Positions 7,229 through 14,787 of a stretch of 22,677 nucleotides of DNA are shown in pieces. The notes under the pieces were generated by a model. The model did not search any database. It was not told the DNA's origin and worked only from the letters and a program-made list of their open reading frames with translations. The position numbers and the translations under genes are program-made. Positions within the stretch are counted from its first letter, which is position 1, and the number at the start of each line of letters is the position of its first letter. Source of the stretch: a virus; IMG/VR virus record IMGVR_UViG_3300010370_000266, positions 1-22,677 of that record, one strand, 5' to 3'.

Positions 7229-8217
7229 TCGCAGGCGACCTCGAGATCAGGATCGCGGCGGTCTACGACCAGCTGAACCGCGACCTCGCCGCGGCGACGG
7301 CCGCCAGCGCGAAGGCGGGACAGTCATCCGGCGCGCAGTTCGGCCAGCAGTTCGGAACGGCGTCCTCGACGTACATGTCGCAGGCGGCCGACTCGATCAA
7401 GATGAAGTTCCAGAAGGCGCTGCAGGGTGCGAACCTCGCGCAGACCTTCGCGAACAGCCTCGAGGCTGGACTGAAGTCGGGATCGGCGGACGCGGCACTG
7501 TCCGCGGCGGTGCGCGGCATTCCGATCTTCGGCGGGCTGATGGATGAACTGACTCGGCAGATCGCCTACGGCGAGGAACTGGCGCTCCGGGAGGCCGAGG
7601 ACGCGGCGAAGGAGCTGGAGAGGAAGCGGTCGGAGTTCCGCAACAGGCTGACCAGGCTCGAGGTCGAGCGGATCCAGACCGTCCAGCAGGCAGAGATAGA
7701 TGCCGCGATGGAGGTCGACAAGCGCCGCGCACTGATGGAGAAGGCGCGGCTCGACATCTTCAACGCGCGCGCGCAGACGAACGAGCGGCTTACGCAGAAC
7801 ATCGACAAGCAGGAGCGCGACCGCATCCAGGAGATCCAGCGCCTCCGCGAGCAGGCGATAAAGGACCGCCTGCAGAGGGAACTCAAGGCTCTCGACGAGG
7901 CAGACGCGAAGGCGAAGCAGGTCGAGGACGAGCGGAAGGCCCGCGAGGCGAAGGAGCTGCAGGACAAGAAGGACCGAGAGATGGCGCGGATCGACGAGGA
8001 GGCGAAGCGCAGGATCGAGGTCCTCCGCGAGCAGCAGATCGCAGTGCAGAGCTCCGTGTCGACCATCCAGACCGCGCACGGCTCGTTCCGATTCTCGAGC
8101 TACACCGAGCAGGAGAAGAAGCAGGTCGACAAGAGCATCCTCGAGGAGATCAAGACGATCAGCGCGACGGCCGCGAGGATGCGTGACGCCGTGCAGGCCG
8201 GCGGAGGGTTCAACTGA
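7225..8217 (+). CDS. Tape measure protein (unusually short)
   Basis: 330 residues from a GTG start overlapping the previous stop. N-terminus GDLEIRIAAVYDQLNRDLAAATAASAK is the tape-measure-like start; residues about 75-115 contain the only hydrophobic patch (LSAAVRGIPIFGGLMDEL); residues about 115-290 are an almost uninterrupted charged coiled coil; the C-terminus SFRFSSYTEQEKKQVDKSILEEIKTI resembles ends of tape measure proteins. Sets tail length. At about 0.15 nm per residue it would predict a tail of roughly 50 nm, far shorter than usual for siphoviruses. Position after the frameshifted chaperones is decisive. Confidence 0.82.
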   Translation: MIAGDLEIRIAAVYDQLNRDLAAATAASAKAGQSSGAQFGQQFGTASSTYMSQAADSIKMKFQKALQGANLAQTFANSLEAGLKSGSADAALSAAVRGIPIFGGLMDELTRQIAYGEELALREAEDAAKELERKRSEFRNRLTRLEVERIQTVQQAEIDAAMEVDKRRALMEKARLDIFNARAQTNERLTQNIDKQERDRIQEIQRLREQAIKDRLQRELKALDEADAKAKQVEDERKAREAKELQDKKDREMARIDEEAKRRIEVLREQQIAVQSSVSTIQTAHGSFRFSSYTEQEKKQVDKSILEEIKTISATAARMRDAVQAGGGFN

Positions 8218-9044
8218 TGGGACAGATCGTCGTCGAGGCGCTTGACACTCGCTCGCTCTCGAGCAGCAGCGGAGGGCTCACCGGGAGCAGGACGTTCCAC
8301 GTCTACTCGGACAACCCGGCGGTCCCCATCACGGAGCCTGCGTCGATCAAGCTCGGCGACGGGACGCTCCCGCGGTACGGCGACCTGTTCCCAGGCGAGG
8401 TCGACCTCTACGCGACGACGTTCCAGATCGAGTCGGTGCCTGACTCGGGATACGTCTGGCGCGTCAGGTGGAACTACTCGAACGGAGGCGGCGGCGAGGT
8501 TCCAGAGGAGCCGATCGTCGTGCAGCCGGTCGTGCCTGGCTACGTCACGTTCTCGATGGAGTACGGCGGCCAGTGGCGGGACGCTTGGCGCGCCGATCCC
8601 GGCCTTCTGCTCTGGAGCCGGCAATACGCGAACACCGACATCGCAGGCACCAAGATCGACGCGGGAGGAGAGCCTACGAGCGTCTGGAGTCCGCAGCACA
8701 CGCTGATCGTCGAGGAGACGGTGACGGCGGCTTCCATGTCGTCAAGGTCTATCACGATCAGGTCTAAGGTTGGAAAACGAAACATACTCGACTTCTATGG
8801 TGCTGCCAAGGGAACACTCCTGTACGAAGGCGCGAGCGCTCGCCGCGTAAGCTTGCTCGCGTACTCGATCACGCATCGCTTCCGATATGACGAGTGGTCG
8901 CATGCATCGCAGCAGCCGCGGATGAACTCTCAGCGCCAGCCGGACGTCGATCTGTACGGAGGCCAATTGCAGGCCAACAACGTCCGCTGGGTGCAGCCGT
9001 ATCCGACGGAAACAAATTTCCAAACCATCTCGGAGAACTTCTGA
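8217..9044 (+). CDS. Tail-tip/baseplate region protein, unknown
   Basis: 275 residues, start overlapping the tape measure stop, GGAGGG upstream. Beta-rich, with LGDGTLPRYGDLFPGEVDLYATTFQIESVPDSGYVWRVRWNYS in the N-terminal half. It is placed where a distal tail protein is expected, but I do not recognise the fold. The last third, from about position 8745, switches to noticeably lower GC and different codon choice (AAA, AGT-type wobble, ATA) while the frame stays open, which suggests a recombination joint inside the gene. Confidence 0.7.
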   Translation: MGQIVVEALDTRSLSSSSGGLTGSRTFHVYSDNPAVPITEPASIKLGDGTLPRYGDLFPGEVDLYATTFQIESVPDSGYVWRVRWNYSNGGGGEVPEEPIVVQPVVPGYVTFSMEYGGQWRDAWRADPGLLLWSRQYANTDIAGTKIDAGGEPTSVWSPQHTLIVEETVTAASMSSRSITIRSKVGKRNILDFYGAAKGTLLYEGASARRVSLLAYSITHRFRYDEWSHASQQPRMNSQRQPDVDLYGGQLQANNVRWVQPYPTETNFQTISENF

Positions 9045-9415
9045 TGGCAGACGAGATCACAGTCAACGTAAAGCTCGCCGTCAACAAGGGAAGCCTCGTC
9101 CAGCGCTTCGAGTCGGGCTCGCTTACGTTCGACATGACGGGCTCGGTCGCCGCAGGCGGCGTCTCGTCGATCCCGACGACTGCGGCGGGAACGGCGCTCG
9201 GAGTCGGCAGCGTGACCACCGCGGGATGGGCATACCTCCGCAACACGGACAACACGAACTTCGTCGAGATAGGAGTGCAGGTCGCGGGAACCTTCTACCC
9301 TGCGATCAAGCTCAAGGCAGGCGAGGCCGGAGTCGTCAGGCTCGGGACGAACGCTCCGTACGCGCGCGCGAACACGCTTGCCGTGAACCTGCAATACTTC
9401 ATCTTCCAGGACTGA
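9044..9415 (+). CDS. Small virion-associated tail protein
   Basis: 123 residues, TGATG overlap with the previous gene. The pattern MADEITVNVKLAVNKGSL, SLTFDMTGSVAAGGVSSIPTT, GWAYLRNTDNTNFVEIG, FYPAIKLKAGEAGVVRLG and YARANTLAVNLQYFIFQD is a beta-sandwich-like arrangement that I recognise from small proteins encoded near tail-tip genes of environmental phages. No enzymatic motif. Structural role inferred from context. Confidence 0.72.
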   Translation: MADEITVNVKLAVNKGSLVQRFESGSLTFDMTGSVAAGGVSSIPTTAAGTALGVGSVTTAGWAYLRNTDNTNFVEIGVQVAGTFYPAIKLKAGEAGVVRLGTNAPYARANTLAVNLQYFIFQD

Positions 9416-9416
9416 G

Positions 9417-10163
9417 ATGCCTTTCCCGAAGTTCACAAGCGGACGCTCTGGCCGGCTGACGTTCGACACGCTGAACGAGCTGTTCTCCCGCGTCGAGGCG
9501 CTCGAGGGCAACAGCGAGCGGAAGCGGTGGAGCATAAGGCCTCAGAGCGACGCCTTCTTCGCGAGGGTCGGCGTCAACAACACCGGCAACCCGAGCCAGT
9601 GGGAATTCGCCGAGGTGACCCGCCTGGTCAATGCGTCCGGCGCGCCGCTCGATCCTGCTTCGTGGACCGTTGTCGTCGGAGGCAGGAACAGCAGCGGCAC
9701 GCTCTCGAACGGCACCGTGTCGACGTTCGCGTACCCGCTGGTCGGCACGGGACTCGCGACGGGTGCGATCCATCCCGTCGTCGCAAGCTACAACTCGGAA
9801 GGCGACCTGCTCTACGTCCCGATCGTCGCGTCTGGGACCTCGTCGAGCTTCCCTGCGAAGATCGCGACGGTGACGGTCATAACCGCAAATCTGAAGTGGA
9901 AGTACGCCTGCAAGCCGCAGCGCGTGAACCAGGCGTTCGACAACTTCGAAGATATCCCCGGTGCCGGCAACATCGACGCTCTGAACGGAGCGGAGGTGCT
10001 CGCCGACAGCACGACGTTCGGCGTCGGCATGCAGCCGCCGCAGACCGGTACGCTGCAGATGATCCGACAGCCGATCCGCGTAGGCATCGTCGTCACGCTC
10101 ACGCTCGATGCCGCGGGACGCCACTCATTCTCGATGCCGAACGGATACAAGGTGATCTGCTGA
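9417..10163 (+). CDS. Tail-associated structural protein, unknown
   Basis: 248 residues. Starts with a short helix (TFDTLNELFSRVEALEG) typical of trimeric fibre/baseplate proteins, followed by a beta-rich body (FFARVGVNNTGNPSQWEFAEV, ASWTVVVGGRNSSGTL, IATVTVITANLKWKYAC) and a C-terminal RVGIVVTLTLDAAGRHSFSM. No catalytic motif seen. Coupled to neighbours by one-base spacing or TGATG overlap. Likely part of the tail tip. Confidence 0.68.
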   Translation: MPFPKFTSGRSGRLTFDTLNELFSRVEALEGNSERKRWSIRPQSDAFFARVGVNNTGNPSQWEFAEVTRLVNASGAPLDPASWTVVVGGRNSSGTLSNGTVSTFAYPLVGTGLATGAIHPVVASYNSEGDLLYVPIVASGTSSSFPAKIATVTVITANLKWKYACKPQRVNQAFDNFEDIPGAGNIDALNGAEVLADSTTFGVGMQPPQTGTLQMIRQPIRVGIVVTLTLDAAGRHSFSMPNGYKVIC

Positions 10164-10528
10164 TGAGCTCCCTGCCGACCAACTTCAACCTCGCCGAGCG
10201 CTCGTCGCGTCCATCGAGGCGCCTTGCCGCTCGGCTTCTCCCCGCCGCGAACCTGACGGTCTACGAGTGTCCGCAGTCGCGGACGTGCTCCGTCGCCTGC
10301 GTGACGGTCGCGAACGTGGCCGCGTCGTCCGCGAATCTCCGAATGTTCCACGTGATCCCCGCCGAGACGGCGGGTACGGCGAACGCTATCGCCTACGACA
10401 TGCCGATCCCGGCCGGCACGATGACGGCGTTCGAGATCGGGATCACGCTCACGGCGGGAGACAAGCTGGTCGCGTACGCCTCGACCGCGTCTGCGCTCTG
10501 CGTCATGCTGTACGGATCCGAGGCATGA
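10163..10528 (+). CDS. Small tail/baseplate structural protein
   Basis: 121 residues, TGATG overlap upstream and ATGA downstream. A basic start (SSRPSRRLAARLLP) is followed by a beta-sandwich pattern: LTVYECPQSRTCSVACVTVANV, NAIAYDMPIPAGTMTAFEIG, ITLTAGDKLVAYAS, CVMLYGSEA. The ending 'l.aGD.l.v.as...l....yG.E' is a recurring small phage tail-module protein. Function unknown; virion role inferred. Confidence 0.7.
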   Translation: MSSLPTNFNLAERSSRPSRRLAARLLPAANLTVYECPQSRTCSVACVTVANVAASSANLRMFHVIPAETAGTANAIAYDMPIPAGTMTAFEIGITLTAGDKLVAYASTASALCVMLYGSEA

Positions 10529-11208
10529 CCTGGGAGACGTTCCCCTGCTGCTGCGGAAACCCATGCTGTCCGTGCAATCCGCTCTACGGCGGGAACACGT
10601 CGTTTCGCGTGACGTGGAACGGACTGCTGTACAAGCAGTCGAACCTGGATTGCGATTGCGTATGCCTGAGCGCTCCACCGCCTGATGAGTTTGGCAGTGC
10701 GTTCACCGACATGTACGTCGGACCGAGGATCGAGGTCACGAACGAATCGTTCGTTTCTACATGGCTGCAGGTCACGGATCCAATAAACCCGCAGTTCTGC
10801 AACATGTCCTCGTATGAGCGCTTGCTGCCCAGGGATGTCATCCAGAGGTGGTACTGCTGGAATTTTGTCCCGACATGCGGACCTTTAGGGCCGAGAGAGC
10901 AAGGCGGGAACAATTTCATCAGGATGAGGTTGTCACCTGTAAGGAGAGTCGGAGGTCCTTGTCTGCCGCCATTGCCAGGAATCACAAGTGACATCCCGTG
11001 GACACTATCCGTAAACTTCCCGACGGTCGTCGGCTTGGTTTTCGAGGGTGGATTCGACTGCACTCCGGGTCCGTTTCAGTTGAACTTGCAGAGATCATCA
11101 ATGAACACGCTGCAAGGCGGTATTCCATTGAGTGCGCCATCAGGCACGATCGCATGCGCAGGCGGCTACACGATCGGATGGAATGCAGGAACGGTGAAGG
11201 TGACATGA
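10525..11208 (+). CDS. Cysteine-rich tail-module protein, unknown
   Basis: 227 residues. Opens with a dense cysteine cluster, CCCGNPCCPCNPLYGG, and has further cysteines throughout (CDCVC, CNM, WYCW, TCG, PCLP, DCTPG, ACAGG). From about 10610 the DNA is clearly lower in GC than its neighbours. Stop-start overlaps at both ends (ATGA) show that this strand and frame are translated. The cysteines could bind metal or form disulfides in an extracellular virion protein. I do not recognise a family. Confidence 0.65.
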   Translation: MTWETFPCCCGNPCCPCNPLYGGNTSFRVTWNGLLYKQSNLDCDCVCLSAPPPDEFGSAFTDMYVGPRIEVTNESFVSTWLQVTDPINPQFCNMSSYERLLPRDVIQRWYCWNFVPTCGPLGPREQGGNNFIRMRLSPVRRVGGPCLPPLPGITSDIPWTLSVNFPTVVGLVFEGGFDCTPGPFQLNLQRSSMNTLQGGIPLSAPSGTIACAGGYTIGWNAGTVKVT

Positions 11209-11504
11209 CCGACTGCAGGTACATGGTGGATTCGCGCTGCACCAGCAGGCTCGCGCTCCCGATCTACGGATCGAGGCCGAGCGCAGGCGTCTGCGCCGAG
11301 TGCGAGTTCCGCAACGGTCCGCGTGGGCTAGGCGACCTGGTCGCTCTGATGATCTCCTACACGCCGTTCCGCAGGATGCAGAAGGCAGGATGTGGAGGCT
11401 GCAAGCAACGGCAGGAGGCGCTCAACAACGCCGCGCCGATCAGGCGATGCGGATGCGCGGACCGCGCCGCGCAAGCCGATGAACGGAAGGAGAGCACCTC
11501 ATGA
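11205..11504 (+). CDS. Small Cys-motif phage protein (CxxC...CGGCKxRQEALN)
   Basis: 99 residues, ATGA overlaps on both sides. Two CxxC pairs stand out: CAEC near residue 30 and CGGCKQRQEALN near 63-74, separated by RGLGDLVALMI. Small phage-associated proteins with an 'RGxGD ... CGGCxxRxxxLN' arrangement occur repeatedly in tail modules of environmental phages; a zinc-binding knuckle is likely. Function unknown. It pairs with the cysteine-rich gene before it. Confidence 0.7.
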   Translation: MTDCRYMVDSRCTSRLALPIYGSRPSAGVCAECEFRNGPRGLGDLVALMISYTPFRRMQKAGCGGCKQRQEALNNAAPIRRCGCADRAAQADERKESTS

Positions 11505-12877
11505 GCCTGACCTACACCGGTACGAACGGACTGTTCACGCGCCTCGGCGCGCTCATCTACATGATGGACGCGGTCCGCACGCACCAGAACAACCTCAAGA
11601 CGCTGTTCGCGAACGTGCAGGGAGAGTACAGCACCTCCGACCGCTACATGATCGACCAGCTCTCGGGGAACCTCGACCAGAGGATCGCCGAGGCGGGAGG
11701 CGTGCTCGAGGACATCCGCGCCGCCGCGGTGCGGACGCTCGTCGAGATGGTGTACGCGGACGCGGCGGCCTCGAGCACGAACACCGCGCAGTCGCGAGGC
11801 CTCGCCGACGCTCTGGTCTTCCTGATCCGCGACATGGACGCGACGTCGAACACGGTCGAAGGCACTACCGTCGCAGGCGGCGTCCTCGGGACGGGAGCGG
11901 GAAACACGGGAAACGGTACGCAGGTCCATCTCCTCGAGTGTCCGAACATCCTGCTCTCGAGCGTCAACGACTGGCCGAATCTCCGCACCGAGCTACTCGA
12001 GTTCCGCTGCGTCCAGGACGCGCAGAACGGCTCGATCTCGCCTGGCAGCGAGGTATTCGCGGTGCGCGGCCTCGCGGCGTACTCGGGCCTCGACTACAGG
12101 TTCCCAGGCGGCAGCGGAACGGACGTCCAGGTCGTCTCGGTCTGCGCGAGCGTCGACAACGGCGCGCAGTACACGAACGTCCTCACGAACTCCGACCTCG
12201 AGGACTGGACGAGCAACATCCCCGACCAGTTCACCGTCTCGAGCGGAACGGCCGGCACGGACTTCCTCCGCGAGTCGACGACGAAGGCCCGCGGCACCTA
12301 CGGCCTCAAGGCGGCGGTGACGGGTGCGACGTGGAAGATTCGCCAGCAGCTCGGCGCGGCGAGCGGTACGCTCGGGAAGATCGCTCCCGACCGTCCGTAC
12401 GTCCTCGCGGCGATGATGCGCAAGGATGCGAGCGCGACCGGCACGATCAGACTGAGCCTGCAGGACGCCTCCGGAAACATCCTCAGCTCGGGAGCTGTCG
12501 CGATCTCGCAGTCGGTCGCGAGCCTGACGACCAGCTTCGCGATCGTCAGCCTGACCTTCCGTTCCCCGAAGGTCCTGCCGAGCGCGGTGTACCTCGTCCT
12601 CGAGACTACTTCGGCCGTCGCGACGGCCGCCGCGTACGTCGACGAGATCGTGCTTGCCGAGATGCGGCCGATCGCTCCCGGCGGCCAGGCGGTAGCCATC
12701 CTGACCGGCACGACGGACTGGGCCGTCGACGACAACGTGCGCCGCAAGTTCACGAACAACAACGAAGGCGCTTTCGTGCGCGCCTTCGACCGGCTGTTCG
12801 ACATGTACTCGCTCGGCCTCGCGCTGCCGTCGAACTACCTCGGATCCGAGACTATCGCCGACAGCCTGATCGCCTGA
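11501..12877 (+). CDS. Large tail/baseplate protein with jelly-roll carbohydrate-binding-like domain
   Basis: 458 residues, ATGA overlap upstream with GGAGAG ribosome site. Residues 1-120 are helical (MSLTYTGTNGLFTRLGALIYMM start, recurrent in phage structural proteins). Residues about 225-395 read as a CBM4/9-like jelly roll: NVLTNSDLEDWTSNIPDQFTV, TYGLKAAVTGATWKIRQQL, YVLAAMMRKD, IRLSLQDASGN, ending AAYVDEIVLAEM. The C-terminus is again helical. Such domains bind sugars or mediate trimer contacts on virions. It is the last gene of the tail block and converges with the minus-strand gene. Confidence 0.72.
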   Translation: MSLTYTGTNGLFTRLGALIYMMDAVRTHQNNLKTLFANVQGEYSTSDRYMIDQLSGNLDQRIAEAGGVLEDIRAAAVRTLVEMVYADAAASSTNTAQSRGLADALVFLIRDMDATSNTVEGTTVAGGVLGTGAGNTGNGTQVHLLECPNILLSSVNDWPNLRTELLEFRCVQDAQNGSISPGSEVFAVRGLAAYSGLDYRFPGGSGTDVQVVSVCASVDNGAQYTNVLTNSDLEDWTSNIPDQFTVSSGTAGTDFLRESTTKARGTYGLKAAVTGATWKIRQQLGAASGTLGKIAPDRPYVLAAMMRKDASATGTIRLSLQDASGNILSSGAVAISQSVASLTTSFAIVSLTFRSPKVLPSAVYLVLETTSAVATAAAYVDEIVLAEMRPIAPGGQAVAILTGTTDWAVDDNVRRKFTNNNEGAFVRAFDRLFDMYSLGLALPSNYLGSETIADSLIA

Positions 12878-13145
12878 TGAGCTCTCGGAGGATCATCGAC
12901 CGCGCCTGCGCGGTGAGGTTCCTCAGCTCGTCGTCGTCGGCGAGGTCCACGGCCAGCGTGTAGAGGTCGAGGGTGCTCCACTCGATCTCCATGATGGACG
13001 GGCAGGCGGTCGCCTCCCGGCCGACGCACTGGCGGCCTACGCGCTGGCGGCGGATCCCGATCAGGCAGGCGCGGACGTGCGCCTGCACCCTCGAGGCCTT
13101 CAATTTGTCGAGGCGGGGATTTTCCGAAGGTTCTTCCTCGGACAT
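12852..13145 (-). CDS. Hypothetical protein on the opposite strand
   Basis: 97 residues read leftward from ATG at 13145 to TAG. It is the only minus-strand gene I can support. The protein has a balanced composition: acidic start (MSEEEPSENPRLDKLKASR), central HVRACLIGIRRQRVGRQC, and a helical end (MEIEWSTLDLYTLAVDLADDDELRNLTAQ). No motif recognised and no convincing ribosome site, so the call is moderate. It fills the gap between the tail gene (26-base 3' overlap) and the early leader, and would be transcribed divergently from the early genes. An alternative is a noncoding spacer with an accidental frame. Confidence 0.5.
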   Translation of the reverse strand: MSEEEPSENPRLDKLKASRVQAHVRACLIGIRRQRVGRQCVGREATACPSIMEIEWSTLDLYTLAVDLADDDELRNLTAQARSMILRELIRRSGCRR

Positions 13146-13150
13146 GCCGA

Positions 13151-13205
13151 TATGATACGCACGGCGTAGGAAACGCCACTCGCCGCATGGAGCGGCGACC
13201 AGGAG
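13151..13205 (+). promoter_or_regulatory. Early leader 1: TATGAT box, AGGAA-loop hairpin, ATGGA-loop hairpin, ribosome site
   Basis: TATGAT (13151-13156) is a good -10 box, although I see no -35. Six bases later GGCGT-AGGAA-ACGCC (13163-13177) forms a 5-bp hairpin with AGGAA in the loop. A second hairpin CGCCGC-ATGGA-GCGGCG (13181-13197, extendable by one T-A pair) shows ATGGA in its loop. AGGAG (13201-13205) then serves the micro gene at 13212. Two AxGGA-type loops beside a ribosome site is the layout of CsrA/RsmA-controlled leaders; the regulator is inferred. Confidence 0.55.
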
Positions 13206-13211
13206 ACACGC

Positions 13212-13316
13212 ATGTACAACTATATCTGCTGCGCGGGGCTGATCCTCTTCGGGTTGGCCGGCACTCTCGCACCCCTGTTCATCGACGCAATGAAGCGCGG
13301 AGGCTGCGATGAGTGA
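13212..13316 (+). CDS. Micro membrane protein, 34 aa
   Basis: MYNYICCAGLILFGLAGTLA followed by PLFIDAMKRGGCDE: one transmembrane segment (about residues 5-24) and a short charged tail. AGGAG lies six bases before the ATG, and the stop overlaps the start of the next gene by eight bases, so translation is well supported despite the small size. First gene of the early unit. Function unknown; small phage membrane proteins at this place often act on the host envelope or on superinfection, but nothing here proves it. Confidence 0.65.
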   Translation: MYNYICCAGLILFGLAGTLAPLFIDAMKRGGCDE

Positions 13317-14163
13317 CCTCGTACGCGCCGGAACCCAGGCTCTCGAGGCGTACATCGCCGCGGGAGACATCGAGCGTCTCAACCCCGACCAGCGCGTGAG
13401 CCTGTACCGCGCGGTCTGCGAATCGCTCGGGCTGAACCCGCTCACGCAGCCGTTTCAGTACCTGCGGCTCAGCGGGAAGACCGTGCTCTACGCGACGAAG
13501 AGCTGCACCGAGCAGCTCCGCAACATTCACTCCGTCTCGGTGGTGCGAATGGAGAAGGAGGTGTTCGGCGACATCCTCGTCGTGACGGTCGCTGTCCGCG
13601 ACAAGGCGGGCCGCGAGGACATCGCGACGGGTTCGGTATGCCTCAAGGGCCTGGGAGGCGAGAACCTCTCGAATGCCTACATGAAGGCCGAGACGAAGGC
13701 GAAGCGCCGCGCGACCCTGTCGATCTGCGGCCTGGCGGTCCTCGACGAGAGCGAGACGGATTCGATCGCGGGAGCCGAGCGGCGCACGGTGCAGGAGGTC
13801 CACGTGGATCCCGAGCCTGCCGCTGCCGAGGCGGCGCGTCATATCCCGGACGCCGAGCCGTCGAAGCCGAAGCGCGGGAAGCCGAAGTCCGAGAAGCAGG
13901 AGGAGACGAAGCCGCTGCCGCCGGCGACCGAGGAGCACCTCGTCACCCCCGACGCGGACATCTCGGTCGTCCAGAACGCCTCTGGCCGCAAGGTCTGCCG
14001 CATCGACCGCCGAGACGCAGAGACGCTTGCCGTCCTCGACGAGAAGCTCGCCGGCATGATCGAGGCGATCCTCGCTTTCGGCGGGATCGCTCGTTGCACG
14101 GTGACCCGTTCCGCGGCGGGGAAGGCGATCGTGACCGACGTCGGGGAGGTGCGCGATGCATAG
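13309..14163 (+). CDS. Putative single-strand annealing recombinase
   Basis: 284 residues, GGAGG five bases upstream. Residues 22-150 carry LNPDQRVSLYRAVCESLGLNPLTQPFQYLRLSGKTVLYATKSCTEQLR and YMKAETKAKRRATLSICGLAVLDESE. The second block ('A.TKAkRRa..sicGL.vlDE.E') matches the conserved end of RecT/ERF-type annealing proteins, where the region contacts ssDNA. A K/E/P-rich linker (about 165-215) leads to a separate C-terminal domain (220-284). It would anneal complementary strands during recombination-dependent replication, with the nearby nucleases as partners. The exact subfamily is uncertain; another DNA-binding role is possible. Confidence 0.6.
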   Translation: MSDLVRAGTQALEAYIAAGDIERLNPDQRVSLYRAVCESLGLNPLTQPFQYLRLSGKTVLYATKSCTEQLRNIHSVSVVRMEKEVFGDILVVTVAVRDKAGREDIATGSVCLKGLGGENLSNAYMKAETKAKRRATLSICGLAVLDESETDSIAGAERRTVQEVHVDPEPAAAEAARHIPDAEPSKPKRGKPKSEKQEETKPLPPATEEHLVTPDADISVVQNASGRKVCRIDRRDAETLAVLDEKLAGMIEAILAFGGIARCTVTRSAAGKAIVTDVGEVRDA

Positions 14164-14530
14164 GCTCGGTTCGATCGACGAGCCAGGCGCGCAGAGCGTG
14201 CGTCGGATGCTCGGCATCCGTCCCGAGGATCCGCGCATATTCAAGCCGTATTCACTCGGAGAAGCGGTCGCGGCTGCGCGGATCATCTGCGGCGACGACG
14301 CGCTCGACGGCGGCGTGAGGATGCTCGTACCCGTCGGGCTCGCCTACGATCTGTGTCCGGCGCACCTGATGCCGGAGGCGGGTACGCTCGCCGCGTCGCT
14401 CTCGGTCAGCGTGAGACGGATCAGGCGTCACCGCCTGATCTGGGAGACGGTCGACCCTGCGCTGAGGTTCGCGCTGGTCAGGCGCGCCTGCCGGCTGATC
14501 CTCGCTTGGCGCGGCCGCGACTGCTACTGA
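14156..14530 (+). CDS. Hypothetical early protein
   Basis: 124 residues, eight-base overlap with the recombinase gene and a GGGGAGGT ribosome site five bases upstream, so it is clearly translated. Sequence is helical and basic at the end: GEAVAAARIICGDDALDGG, AASLSVSVRRIRRHRLIWETV, LRFALVRRACRLILAWRGR. A DNA-binding role is conceivable from the arginine-rich helices, but I recognise no family. It ends the first early unit at a terminator. Confidence 0.65.
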   Translation: MHRLGSIDEPGAQSVRRMLGIRPEDPRIFKPYSLGEAVAAARIICGDDALDGGVRMLVPVGLAYDLCPAHLMPEAGTLAASLSVSVRRIRRHRLIWETVDPALRFALVRRACRLILAWRGRDCY

Positions 14531-14547
14531 AACACCCCTTCTTGCGG

Positions 14548-14581
14548 AGCCGGCTGCCTTCGGGCAGCCGGTTTCGTTTTT
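14548..14581 (+). terminator. Rho-independent terminator with UUCG loop
   Basis: CCGGCTGCC (14550-14558) pairs with GGCAGCCGG (14563-14571) around TTCG, with outer G-T and A-T pairs, followed by TTTCGTTTTT. The UUCG tetraloop and T-tract make this a textbook intrinsic terminator closing the 13212-14530 unit. Confidence 0.93.
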
Positions 14582-14787
14582 GCCGTTTCTTGAAATCCGA
14601 CCATTTTCCCTCTTGCGCTTCCCCCATTCCCCCCCCTAAAACCCCCCCCAGCACAAGTTGATCCTCTGATCCTTCGTGCTTCCATTCGTCTTCATCGCTT
14701 CTCTTCTTCTCCTGATCTCACTCCCGACAGGGATGCGTATCGCGTTTGTGCGCGGATGCGCGCGCGAGCGCGAGCCGATGCGTCCGC
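14582..14787 (+). other. Pyrimidine-rich intergenic region with long C-runs
   Basis: The longest gene-free stretch in the window. From about 14600 to 14730 the plus strand is almost all C and T. It includes C-runs of five, eight and eight bases (14621-14625, 14629-14636, 14642-14649) separated by ATT and TAAAA, so the minus strand can form stacked G-quadruplexes. Three GATGCG copies follow (around 14732, 14755 and 14777). No gene or clear promoter is visible. A replication or packaging role is possible but unproven. Confidence 0.6.

Noticed and set aside
10584-11063. Minus-strand open frame of 159 codons opposite the cysteine-rich gene
   Set aside because: Composition is protein-like because GC is low here, but it has no neighbouring gene on that strand, while the plus-strand gene has exact ATGA overlaps on both sides.
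12899-12914. ACCGCG-CCTG-CGCGGT hairpin as terminator after the tail block
   Set aside because: Short stem, no T-run on either strand, and it lies within the minus-strand gene.
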